This document shows positions 52,803-64,000 of a stretch of 64,000 nt of DNA, one piece after another. The notes under the pieces are model-generated. The model ran no database searches, was not told the DNA's origin, and saw nothing but the letters and a program-made list of their open reading frames with translations. This stretch comes from Chrysomallon squamiferum (taxonomy: Eukaryota; Mollusca; Gastropoda; Neomphalida; Peltospiridae), in the NCBI GenBank assembly GCA_012295275.1, contig CM022670.1, positions 23,706,255-23,770,254 of the forward strand. Reading direction: 5' to 3'. Made by a program: the position numbers and the translations under genes. How positions within the stretch are numbered: position 1 is the stretch's first letter; every line of letters starts with the position of its first letter.

Positions 52803-53261
52803 TTTCTCCTTGTTACTGGCATTCAGATTTTGCTATTTATGTTTTTTATATTAATTCCTTTTTACTATTTTATATTTGTTTTTGTTTCATTATTTGTTGT
52901 ACTTTTATTTCAGTAAAAGGTAAATAAATTTAAATGCTTATGGATAAGGAAAGCAGAGAGTAGAAAAAAGACACACATATTTATATGGTTGAAAAATATG
53001 TAATTATTCTTTTAAAATTGTTTTAATACTGAATTGTAACAGAATAGTAATAAGTATGATTCTAATGAAAAATTCTGCAGTGAATGAAAATGAAAATTAA
53101 TATATTTTATCTGATCACAACATTATTATTTGTTTTCTAATGAATAATTTATTTTATTTTATTTTATTTTATTAATGCTATACTTTCAGGCTTTTTGTGC
53201 TAATAACCTTTTAATATTTATAATAACTTCTGTTATTACATTCATATGTATATATTTATAT

Positions 53262-53262
53262 A

Positions 53263-53295
<33 letters not shown>

Positions 53296-53319
53296 GTGAA
53301 TATATATGTATGTATATGT

Positions 53320-53348
<29 letters not shown>
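53262..53348. repeat. (TG)n ... (CA)n inverted microsatellite pair
   Basis: A TG block (53,262-53,283), TA/GTAT spacer, then a CA block (53,320-53,347). The TG and CA blocks are reverse complements and could fold into a hairpin. Confidence 0.9.
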
Positions 53349-53350
<2 letters not shown>

Positions 53351-53399
53351 TATATATACAAACAATCTGAATGAACGCTAAATGGCAATACAAACTTTA

Positions 53400-56300
53400 A
53401 ACACTATTAAAGTGACACAATGGAATTGTTCAGTGTAGCTAGATTACAGCATAATGGATATAGGATCAGTTTTCCTCAGTGGACCTATTTGATTATTTCC
53501 TGGGTTAACCAAAGACTTTATCAAAGACTGTGGTATTGATATCCTGTTTGTGGTGTAGAAAAAGAGCTCTTGCCAATTGAAAAAAGAGTTTCCACCACTT
53601 AACATTATCAGTTTGCTTTGTAACCATATATGACACCATGTAAGTGTAGATTAAAAATGTTTCAGAACAGCATTAAGTAAAACATTTATTCTTTCTTTCA
53701 TCGTATTAGAAAGTTTGTGGATTTATGTTTGTCTGTTTTTTGTTTTGTTTTTTTAATATCCAAATAATTTAAAAGAAAATTAACATGGGAATATGAAAAG
53801 ACTTAAAAACTTAGTTTTACTTATAAGTTTATCACATAATTAGATACAAGCACTTGTTCAGTTTAGCATTGTTCTCTGTGTATTGGGTTAATATTTGAGA
53901 AATATTTCAATATTTGTTCCTAGCAATGTAGCAGGGTAACTAGAAATGATTATGATGGTTTTATAGGCCCCAGTAAAATAGTTATTTGTTCTTTTATAGC
54001 AGGAAATAAAATAAATCTTTAAAAGTTCTCATTTAATTTAAATCAAATTATATTTAAAGAACTGCTTTAACATTAAAAAAAAAATAGTCATAATACTTGT
54101 GAATTTTATTAATTTTAAGCACATTGGAATTTCTTACAATATACATGTATTTATATTGTTAAACTTTATTCATGTTACACATTTCTGGCTTCATTTAAGA
54201 GATGTTATATATATTTTTTTTTCTCAAAAGAATCAGGTATTCGTGTTTTTATATATATTCTATGTTAGAATATCTTGATATTTAATGTTTGCATGAAACC
54301 AAAGTTTAAATCCAGAACAGCCAAGTTTTAATCCTTAACTACAATTAAATGCATGTGAATTTCATTTGGATACTTGCTCAGCAAATCCAGAATTACTCCT
54401 GTCCACCATACACGTGTATGGCAGGATTTTCTTACATCTAAAGACTTTAGTCATGGTTTGCAACTGAATACTGAGTCTGGGATAGCCATCTTTTATCACA
54501 CTAGAACAAGAACACTAAGTGAGGTATTATTTTACTATTAGAGCAGGATTTTCCTTTTAATTTCTTTACTTCAATCTATTTAACAGGGTTGATATTCAGT
54601 TTCTAACAAATCAGCATATTTAAGAAAATATTTTATACAAACTTACGCTGTGAGAACATTATTTTACAAAAGTTTTACTTTAACATTTGTTTATGATTAC
54701 TACCTAGTGATTTTTGTGGCTAGTCATGCATTTTGTAATACCCCATTCTCCACATAACCAGCTAATTATAGGCAGCTGTCTACATAGTCTGTATTAATTA
54801 ACTTAATGACAAAAGAAGGAGATTTGTGTTTATTCTTTAAAACATTTTCCAGTGACACTCCTAGAGAAACAAAGAAAACCTATTAATGATCTTTAAACTG
54901 GCTTACTTGTGGTTGAAATCGATGTAACTGGAAAATTTTATGTTATTTGTGTTTGTGGCTGATTTATTCAGTCACTGGCATTTTTATAAAATATACTCAA
55001 CACTTAGAGAATAGCAACATAAAATTTCCCCCAAGTGATTTATTAATAAATATAATTTAACACGAATAAACAAAGTCTGCCAGCCAATTGCAAAATGTGG
55101 TCATGTGATTGTAGGACAAAATGGAGGCAAAATATATTTCCAAATGACATTTTTAAAAAGAAAAAAAAGAACTTAGAACTTTTGCCATGGGAGAAAAGGA
55201 AAGGTGAATTTTAGTACAAAGTGGCAAGTGGTTCACCCATGTCACATCTTTGTGTAAACCCTGGTTTAAAGATGCCAGAAACCAGACATTTGTATGATTC
55301 TATTTTAATCAATCTAACATCATTTTTATCACATTTTTTAATCATTGCAGCTAGAGACATTTCTGGCTTGATCACAATTTACTTGAAAATATTTTAATTA
55401 AGGACATCTTTGTCACCTACAACTAACTTTTGTCTCTATAACAATTTGATATCTGGGTAATACTTTAAAATTATTATTTCAAAACATGGTGCAAAATATA
55501 TGTATCCAGCATCAAGTGTCCATTGGTACTAGATCATCACTATCCTGCTGTTAGTACTGCTACTAATACAGTCAGACATGTTTTTGGGCCATAAAAAATA
55601 ATAAGTTGTGACAGTGTGATTATTCTGCGCCAAAACACAGACTCTGCATACCTGTATCATCATTCTTTTCTTACAACTACTAGTGTAGGTACATCTGTTT
55701 TATTTCTTTCAAACTCACAACCAGCAATACACTGCACATACTTTGGCAAGCTAAGCAGTGTTCGGAACTGACAAGCTGTAAAAGAGTGCTTGCAATTAGC
55801 CATCGCTCTGTCTCATGTCCATGTTGTCTTTTTGTTAAGCATTTATTTCTGGCTGCAGTCCACATACCAGCATTCTGCTGAACACATACTGGAAGTGACA
55901 AAATAATTAGAAGTGACTGCTGCATTTTCAACTAAAATGTGTTGTCTTTGAATAGTAAGTATTTGTGTAATTTACAAAATACTGAAATGAATATTCCTAG
56001 ACCTTTTGTTGTGCTAATCCATGCCTTGATCCTTTCGAAATTTATTTTACACACTATTTGATATTTTTATTAGTATTGATGTTGTTATTATTATTATTTG
56101 TTGTTGTTGTTTCTATTTTTTGATGATGTCATTATTAATAAACCAATTTTATTTCTGTATTGGATTAATTAATTATTCATTATAAACAATGGGGAAATGA
56201 TACAAATAAAATGAATAGAAATCTGCAACTTGGATTTGGTTAACAAACCTTTTTTTTTTTATATCAAAACCATGAGCTTATATTTCTGAGACCTAACTTA

Positions 56301-57493
56301 TTACATGGAATTAAATTACACATTCACCACACATAATAATGGGTTTAATGATTAATAACAAGGGAGGTAAATCTGACAGGACTCTGCAGACGGTATTGAG
56401 ACTCCAAAGGCACTTTAGATAAATTATCAGTCTTTCCTCAGGAGATACGAATCCAAGACATGTCAGGAGTGTTTTCTCAAACTGTGATTCCAAAATAAGC
56501 TGTTAGAGGGAGAGGTGAAGTTTTCCACAGCATGGTGTCATTTGAATGTGGATGGTCTGACTGTGAGAGCAGGAGGTCCTTTCTTGTCGTGTGTTCTTCT
56601 TGCTTCCCAAGTCAATAGTTTCACACTTGTAGCATGGCAGGCAGTTCTTTGCCTCCATCAATAACGTGAACAGTAGCGGAGAGTTTGGAAGCAGGTGCTG
56701 CAGTCTCTGGAACAAGGTAAATACTGATGAAATTTTCTGTGTCGTGCATGCACTGTGTGGTGTATGCTGTTTGTGTATTGTTTAAGAAATATGTTCATTT
56801 GTTATGAGATACACATTTTCATACATTTTAAAGAATTTGTCATGGTGTTGATATATAGAAATGGCTTGATATATTTTTATATATAGATACTGTAGGTACA
56901 GATTTAAGATTGATCTAATATGAAAAAAGATCAAATTGTTAAAATTACCTAATGAAATAATGTTATTAGTCTGAAATAATGTTGTTGCTGATGTAATATT
57001 TATGTTCTACATAAAATCAGTTTAAAAATATATAATTACACTCACATGCACATCTCATTCTGACAGAGAAACCACATGCATGTAATAAAAGGCTGTTTTT
57101 TTAATTTAAATTTGGTTTCATGTTGAATATTTTGGACTACCACAAATAAATATCATTTCATCTTGTTTCAACGTATTTTATAATTAATTCCTAACAGAAT
57201 ACTGGTTTGCAAATGGCAGCAATTAAGTGAGATTCACGTGGGATGGAATTTGTTCTTGATTTTTTTTATGGTTATTTTTCCTGTCAGTGTTTTTCTGTGG
57301 TTACAACTCATGAGAAAATCTCAGTTATTAAATGATAGATGTAACTTCAATTAATTTTATAAATATTAACATTTAATAGATTTAACATAACTTTAATCAT
57401 ACACACACACACATCAAAATAGACAACAGAGAGATACACACATGCAGACACAACACATACTTATATATTTTAAATGACTATATTTTAAATTTT

Positions 57494-57524
<31 letters not shown>

Positions 57525-59460
57525 GTCTAATGTTAAATTTGCCAAAATTATTTATAATAGTCTAGATATCATTATTATTGGACAAAGACAAATATTAATT
57601 ATTACAATATAATGACTTCACAATACTTTCATGCTTCAAAAAAAAAACATAATATCACAACATGATAAAAGTTATTCATACTCCAAAATGCAATAAAACT
57701 ATATCAGAAAGAATTCAAAAGTTGTAACCATGATAAGAATGCTTTAACAATTTTCTAATGGAAGAATGCTAAAAGATACTCGGAGATTTCCAGCGTTCAG
57801 CCTGATATGACTTAACACTGAGGCAAGAAAGATGTTTCTGATTGTATTCAGGTTGACTTCAGCATCTCAAGCCCACTGACAATGGAAACAGAAATTCATT
57901 CTATTTCTTCTTGTCAGTTACAGAGAGAAGAACTCCTGGTGGTTGGCACCAGGCTAGAGATTAGACTGACAAATATTTGTTGTGGTGTTGATAAGTGTAA
58001 TTACTCTGCTGACACGAGGGTAATTAGCCACAGAGGAACACCTCCTTGTAGCATTAAACACGTTAGTCAAATAATAATGTGCATTTTTCTTTACCATACC
58101 ATTATGTTTAAAAAGTATTTTTTTTTAATATTAATATTTCTTTATTTTTTTTCATAATAATAGTTTTAATATTAATATTTCTATATTTGTTCTTAAATAA
58201 TAATAGTTTTAATATCAATATTTCTTTATTTTTTTTATAATAATAGTTTTTTTATTTATTAATTTTAACGTTAACAATATATAATATAATTTTATAGCTC
58301 AATTTTTATTTTATAAAGTGTTTTTTTTCTATTATTATTGTTATTATTATTCCTGAAATTTTATTATTATCATTGTTATTATTATTATTACTGCTTAATT
58401 AATATATTTATATATACACTTTCATTTTATTTATTAATACTTAGAAATTCTTGTTATTATTATTTTTTTTTATGTTCATGGAAAGGTACATAAACAAAGA
58501 CATATTGCTGTTCATCAGAAAGAGTAGACCATATTATATTAAATTTTTATATCTATTCATCATTCACTCTCGCTTCGATGTCATATATACATTAGTTGAT
58601 GATTATTTGACAGTTTTATAAATACATATTACAACAAATATAAAAATTTTTTTTTTCATTTTAAAATTGTACTAAACTTCACATACGTTAAAAATATTGA
58701 CATCGGCTGTGTATCAGCAAGTACATCTTAATTGACAAAATGCTGCAGAACCTAAGGTAATTGTGACACATGTTGCCTTCAGTTTGTGAGAAGCATCCTA
58801 ATACCATTAAACAGGCAATTTTTGTCAGCAGCAGAAAGAAAAATTACACGTTGCAGTTGTAAGTTACTAAAAGGTTGAAAGGAATATTTTCCAACATGCT
58901 CGTTAAGAAGATATTTTTATTATTACACACTGGGAAATACTCGGTTCTAACTCGAATTATTTTAAAAAAGCTATTTTTAATGGAATATTTTCTGAGGAAG
59001 TTGGTTTTTGGCTTGATGGAGAGGAGTTGCTATGGGTTAGAGCATTTCTTATCTCTTTGAACTATTTCCCATTCCAACCAGTTTATCAGAGACTATGCTA
59101 TCTTGCTTTCATATCTACAAACAAATATGATTTAAGAGATCCTTTGCTGCAGATGGATTAGATAAGGTATGAAGCATATTTGTATCACGTTTAGTGCTTC
59201 TTTTTGTCATTGCACAAGAAATGAGTGATAGAAATTTAGTAACGGTTAATATTAGCTGATATGTATGTATAGTAAAATAAATATTTGATTTAATATCTTC
59301 AGATTTTTGCCTGGGCTAAGTTGTTGTTTTATTCTTTGATCTTACTGTACTTGTTATTAAATACAGTTGAAAGAATTTGTAAAGAAAAAGTGAGAGATAC
59401 TGAAGACATTCAAACTGTGTGGAGTGAGTGAGTTCCAAATTCAAGTGCTTTGAGTTATTC
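53400..59460. other. AT-rich non-coding region, no gene seen
   Basis: Contains a (TA)n at 57,498-57,524 and TAATATT-rich low-complexity sequence at 58,115-58,420. A GC-richer block at 56,330-56,716 ends in a donor-like AACAAG|GTAAAT and could be an untranslated exon, but no reading frame supports it. Confidence 0.5.
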
Positions 59461-59463
59461 TGA

Positions 59464-59740
59464 GTTCACACTCTATGGGTATGTCAGTTCTGTGTTCACA
59501 CTGTATGGAGTAAGTCAGTTCTGTGTTCACTGAATGGAGTAAGTCAGTTTCTGTGTTCACACAGTATGGGGTAAGTCAGTTTCTGTGTTCACACTGTATA
59601 GGGTAAGTCAGTTTCTGTGTTCACACAGTATGGGGTAAGTCAGTTTCTGTGTTCACACTGTATGGTGTAAGTCAGTTTCTGTGTTCACACTGGGAGTAAA
59701 CTGGGTTTGTGTCAGCACTACATGGAGTAAGTCAATTCTG
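59464..59740. repeat. 32-bp minisatellite, about 8 copies
   Basis: The unit contains CTGTGTTCACACTGTATG followed by GGGTAAGTCAGTT. The middle copies are nearly identical; the outer ones are shorter or diverged. Every good copy has a GTAAGT core. Confidence 0.9.
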
Positions 59741-61735
59741 AATACTCAGGTCTGTAATCTTAGTGGGAAACATGATTATCAACCTATTGCTTAACTGACT
59801 TATTGACTTTAACTCACTGCTAATTAGCTAAACATTAATGTTTCAGGATCTAACTCTTTGCTTGCTGGCCATCCAGCCAAACATTTACCATTGTGACTGA
59901 CCCTTTTGATTAGGGACACAATATCTGGCCAAGCTTTGGTCCCACAGAGTTGGGTTCTCTGCCAGATTTCCATTACCTACACTGTGCAGTAGATACTCAT
60001 TATACATTTACTGGTAAATTGTTTGTTTGTCTTCAGTGCTGGAGTCTTCCATTAGTTGATTAGGAATAGGGATAACCGATTACAAGTTGCTGGATCTAGT
60101 GAGCTTGGACATCTGGAATAGTTTTGTTATGATTCCTTTACCCTTTTGGAGGTCGTTATTTGTCTGTTTCTGCATTAACTTTTGTTATTTTGTCTGACAG
60201 CTGACCTCTTGGCATGAATGGTTATTTCTAATGATGTATTGCAGATTATTCATCTACCATTATTTTAGACAGTTTGTTCTAGTCGACCTTACAGGGTAAA
60301 ATATTAAATTAAAACAAACCCTGCAGAATTTGTTTTCTCAAATGAATGAAAATTAGTTAATGACTATATTTTTTTATCATATTTTATTTTATATTTACTT
60401 ATATATATATATATTATTATTATTAAGCTGTGTTATATATTGTTCTGAATACGTTATTTTCTTTTATAATTAGAATCATGTAAAGAAACATCTTGTTGCT
60501 GTTCTACAAATTATTTTTGGCAGGAAGAAATATTTTATATCTATTTCCCATTGACAGGACAACACATACAGTATCACTGATTCCTTTCTTCAACTTTCTT
60601 CCTTTCTTACTGTTAATGAAATTGCCTCAGCAAGATGGAAAGTGAAATATTTTAAATTATTTATTTTATTTCTTTAAAAAATGTTATAGATGTTATCTAG
60701 GTCTATCAATATATATATATTTAATATTTCTAATTGACCATACATTCTATAATATTTTTATTTAAATATACATATTAAAAAAAAAACCTGACAAAACTCT
60801 CTAAATGGAAACGAATATGATTTAAAAGTTGTTTGAGCAAGTTTCTGTCAAAGTCATTACTTACATTTAACTGAGTGTTTCAGCCATTTGGAAAAATTTC
60901 CAGCAAAAACTTTTTAACAAATAATGGTTTCATGGAGAAGATATTATTTAACTGAATTAGAACGATATTTTTTTTTAACTTCTCATTTTGGTACAGTTTT
61001 CTTCCTATTCCCTGGACTCTTCATCTCTGGTCCATTGACACTGTTAAATGGTTTAGAGCATATTTTAGCCTGAATGTACACTGTGGAACAGACTCACTCA
61101 AGTTAACAGACACATGTGATTAAGTAGAATACTTCACGAGTTAAAACACTTTAGCAGACGAAGTTCACTAAGGTCACACACTGATGAAAAGTTGGCTAAT
61201 ACGTTAAAAACAAAAGAAAAGTTAAATACATTAACAAGACTGTGATATGAAACGAGCTGTTAAAAAATAATGAAGCATTTTTTTTACTTTTTGAATACAC
61301 ACTTTATTGTTAACCAATTTTTGTATCTCAGTATCTTGGGGCATTTTTATAATGCAAAGAAACCAATTATTTTCTGAGTTATGAAAATAAAAACAAAATA
61401 AAAAGGTAATAAAATGAGAGAAGAAGAGGATGTAATTGTTGGATAATGGACTTTGAAACTCTTTCAAGATTAAATTTCACATCAAAGGTAGAGGCATCTC
61501 AGTGATTGTAACAATACACAGAATGTGGAAATATGCAGAAGTAAAACTGGCAGCAGAAAACTTTTCTAACCTGTTTCATGATATTGGTTTAAGTGGAATT
61601 TTTGTAATACAGTATTATGAGAAAAGATTATGCACATTAAGATAGTGGCAGAAGATTATAGTTTTTAAGTTATTTTATTTCTGTGTACATTTGTTTTTGG
61701 AAGAAGTTTGTTAAAGTTAAGTCAAATCCTTATAA
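59741..61735. other. AT-rich non-coding region, no gene seen
   Basis: No open frame with coding character, RNA gene or mobile element recognised. Confidence 0.5.
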
Positions 61736-61768
<33 letters not shown>

Positions 61769-61844
61769 GTTATATTATTATTATTATTATTATAATTATT
61801 ATATTATTATTATTATTATTATTATATTATTATTATTATTATTA

Positions 61845-61881
<37 letters not shown>
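61736..61881. repeat. (ATT)n microsatellite, about 145 bp
   Basis: ATT trinucleotides with scattered TATATT interruptions. A separate (CA)n lies just downstream at 61,925-61,947. Confidence 0.95.
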
Positions 61882-62377
61882 TAAATGAAATAATGTTCAG
61901 TTAAAACTATATCTAAGTATATAGACACACACACACACACACACACATAATTTATTCATTTTTTATGAGACATTTAAAGCATACCATCTGTGCCTGTTAA
62001 CACAGCATCTAGAAATAACACATGAAATATTAATAAAAAGGAATATTATACATACCTTTTATCAAACTACCTCATTCTAAATTATGAATGCTAAAGCTAC
62101 AGACCAAGGAAGAATCGGGTAAAGATAAAACTGTTAGAAGTGCTTTTCAGAACAGGATGTAAACTTTTATCTGTTTGATACCACAGACTGGCTCCATGAG
62201 AAGCTGTGTACATAAAACACAAATATATATACACACATATCTAAAGAAGTCTAAAATAAAATGTTGGTTTATCTTGGATGAAGAACATAAATATCAAATC
62301 TTTATGACAGGACTTATAAAATACATAATCCTCAAAATTTACTGTAGCTATTATAAATCAAATGTTAAAATAAACTT

Positions 62378-62450
62378 ACAAAAAAAAAAAAAAAAAAAAA
62401 AGAAACCTTAAAATATATGTTAAAAATTAAAGATAAATGTTAAAATGAAC

Positions 62451-62479
<29 letters not shown>
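62378..62479. repeat. Two A-runs in a GTTAAAA-rich block
   Basis: A-runs at 62,380-62,401 and 62,453-62,479, with repeated TAAATGTTAAAAT-like words before, between and after them (62,345-62,545), suggesting a small degenerate duplication. Confidence 0.6.
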
Positions 62480-62481
<2 letters not shown>

Positions 62482-63180
62482 TTAAAAAGAAAATTTAAGA
62501 TAAATGTTAAAAAATAAGCATTAAAATAAAAGTTAAAAATAAACATCATCAGCATTAAATACACATATATTTGTAAAGTGATGTGTTTATGATGTGGATG
62601 TTTACAAGCTGGTTAGTTAAGAGCTGATATTCTTATGCTAAACATGTTGAAAACTGAACACTGAAAGACATCTGTAACTGATTTGTAGACATGATGGCTG
62701 TCCTGCTTTGTTGCTGTCCCTCTGAGACGACTTGATTTAATTTGGTCAGAACCACTGCTTCCCAGACAAATATCGAACAACAGCCCATATTACTTTGGAT
62801 TCACAGGATGCGATTTTGAAACTCCCTTATGATACAAAGTTTATTGAATGATGTCTGATCTGTGCTGAATGTCACTACATCATATGTTGCAGTAATAACT
62901 GGAAAAATCTTTAACAATGTGCTGACAATGTGCATAAGTCTGGAGAGAGTTCCGTGTTTAATGGGGATATCAGTTCAGTTTTCAAGTCATTAATTTCTGT
63001 GTTTCGTAATACTTACCACGTTTTTTAAAACATTTCAGATTTCCCCAGTGGTGACCAAAAAACTTTATCATTCATGTTAGATAAAATAATAAACACATAG
63101 ACATATTTATATCAAAAATAGAAAACTCTAAAATATTTGAAAAAATATTTTAAATTCTTTAGAAAAGTGTGTTCATGGAG

Positions 63181-63211
63181 CACACACACGCACGCACGCA
63201 CGCACGCACAC
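63181..63211. repeat. (CA)n(CACG)n microsatellite
   Basis: CA units lead into five GCAC units. The remaining sequence to 64,000 is AT-rich with a T-run at 63,930-63,949 and no gene. Confidence 0.9.
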
Positions 63212-64000
63212 ATATCCTAGGTTAGAGCAAGACGGTCATATTGTCATTTTTGCTTAACATAAACACAAAACAAGCTTTCCATAATGTGATATTTGTACAA
63301 GTGTTTAATTAGGGTTTCAAAATTACACAACTATTCATGATCATTTCACATCTCTAGTTCTTCTATTCATTAGCTGACCACAAAATCATATACATCATTT
63401 TGTAACACAAAAATCATAGATTTGAAAAATCATAAGTAGAGATAAGTTGTTATGAAATAAATTTTAAGAATGATATTTTCAAAATGTGTCCTAATTATCT
63501 TTACCAATATTAAAATAATAGTTTGTAATAGTTTATTTTTTCCTCGAATATAATTATATAAAACATAAACAAAATCAGATTAAATAACTACTATGAATCA
63601 TAACATTTTTAAAATTAATTTTAAAATAATTTTTGAAAATAAATTTATATACAATCTTTTTCATATTAATCTAGAAAAGAAAATTAAATACCTGCTAAAG
63701 CTCTATTTGATTTAGAGTTAGTAATACTTCTCAAATAATTAATTTGATTAATAATACCTCTGTCATTTTTCTATGACCCACTTTACTTATAAATATTTTC
63801 TTATAATTTTTATGGTCAATATAGGTGATTAATAACTCATCATATCTTTAACTGCAAACATAAATATAAATTAATTAAATTAATGCAATTACATAATTAA
63901 TAGTAATACATTTAGACTAAAAACACAATTTTTTTTTTTTTTTTTTTTTGTAATTATGGTGATCTTTTCATGTAATATTTTATAGTGTGTAGTTATAAGC

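Overview
The window is AT-rich animal nuclear DNA. It has spliced genes with GT-AG introns, long non-coding tracts, many microsatellites (TG, TA, AG, TTTA, AAT) and decayed retroelements. The proteins are mitochondrial trifunctional protein subunits, recognised by motif order against the human proteins. The repeat style and retroelement families suit a marine invertebrate, perhaps a mollusc or other lophotrochozoan, but the species cannot be fixed from this sequence alone.

Left third (1-19,235): a head-to-head pair. HADHB (thiolase, beta subunit) runs leftward from 3489 and leaves the window at its left edge, with seven 5' coding exons visible. HADHA (hydratase/3-hydroxyacyl-CoA dehydrogenase, alpha subunit) runs rightward from 3734 to a stop at 18,980 in 21 coding exons. 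The two start codons are 244 bp apart, so one short bidirectional promoter should set expression of both subunits of the same mitochondrial beta-oxidation complex. That spacer carries a DR1 nuclear-receptor-like site next to each start codon and a palindromic E-box. HADHA exon 19 carries one extra base that breaks an otherwise intact frame. Intron 7 holds a decayed jockey-type LINE.

Middle (19,236-38,220): a retroposon/transposon cluster (tRNA-like SINE fragment, then a 745-bp Tigger/pogo-type element with TA target duplications); a probable gene with an untranslated first exon ending near 22,325 and one large coding exon (27,479-28,585) for a 368-residue low-complexity protein I do not recognise; then decayed coding-like fragments. 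These include a frameshifted fragment near 31 kb, two LINE pieces near 33.3 and 36.3 kb, and a transposase-tail-like fragment on the minus strand near 35.3 kb. They are interleaved with very long AG/CT and AT microsatellites. A TATA-like box with a 12-bp CRE-like palindrome lies at 37.25 kb, and a possible small terminal exon at 38.1 kb.

Right (38,220-64,000): I see no convincing gene. It is AT-rich intergenic or intronic DNA with microsatellites, a threefold 48-bp repeat, a 23-bp repeat and a roughly 32-bp minisatellite whose units each carry a splice-donor-like GTAAGT.
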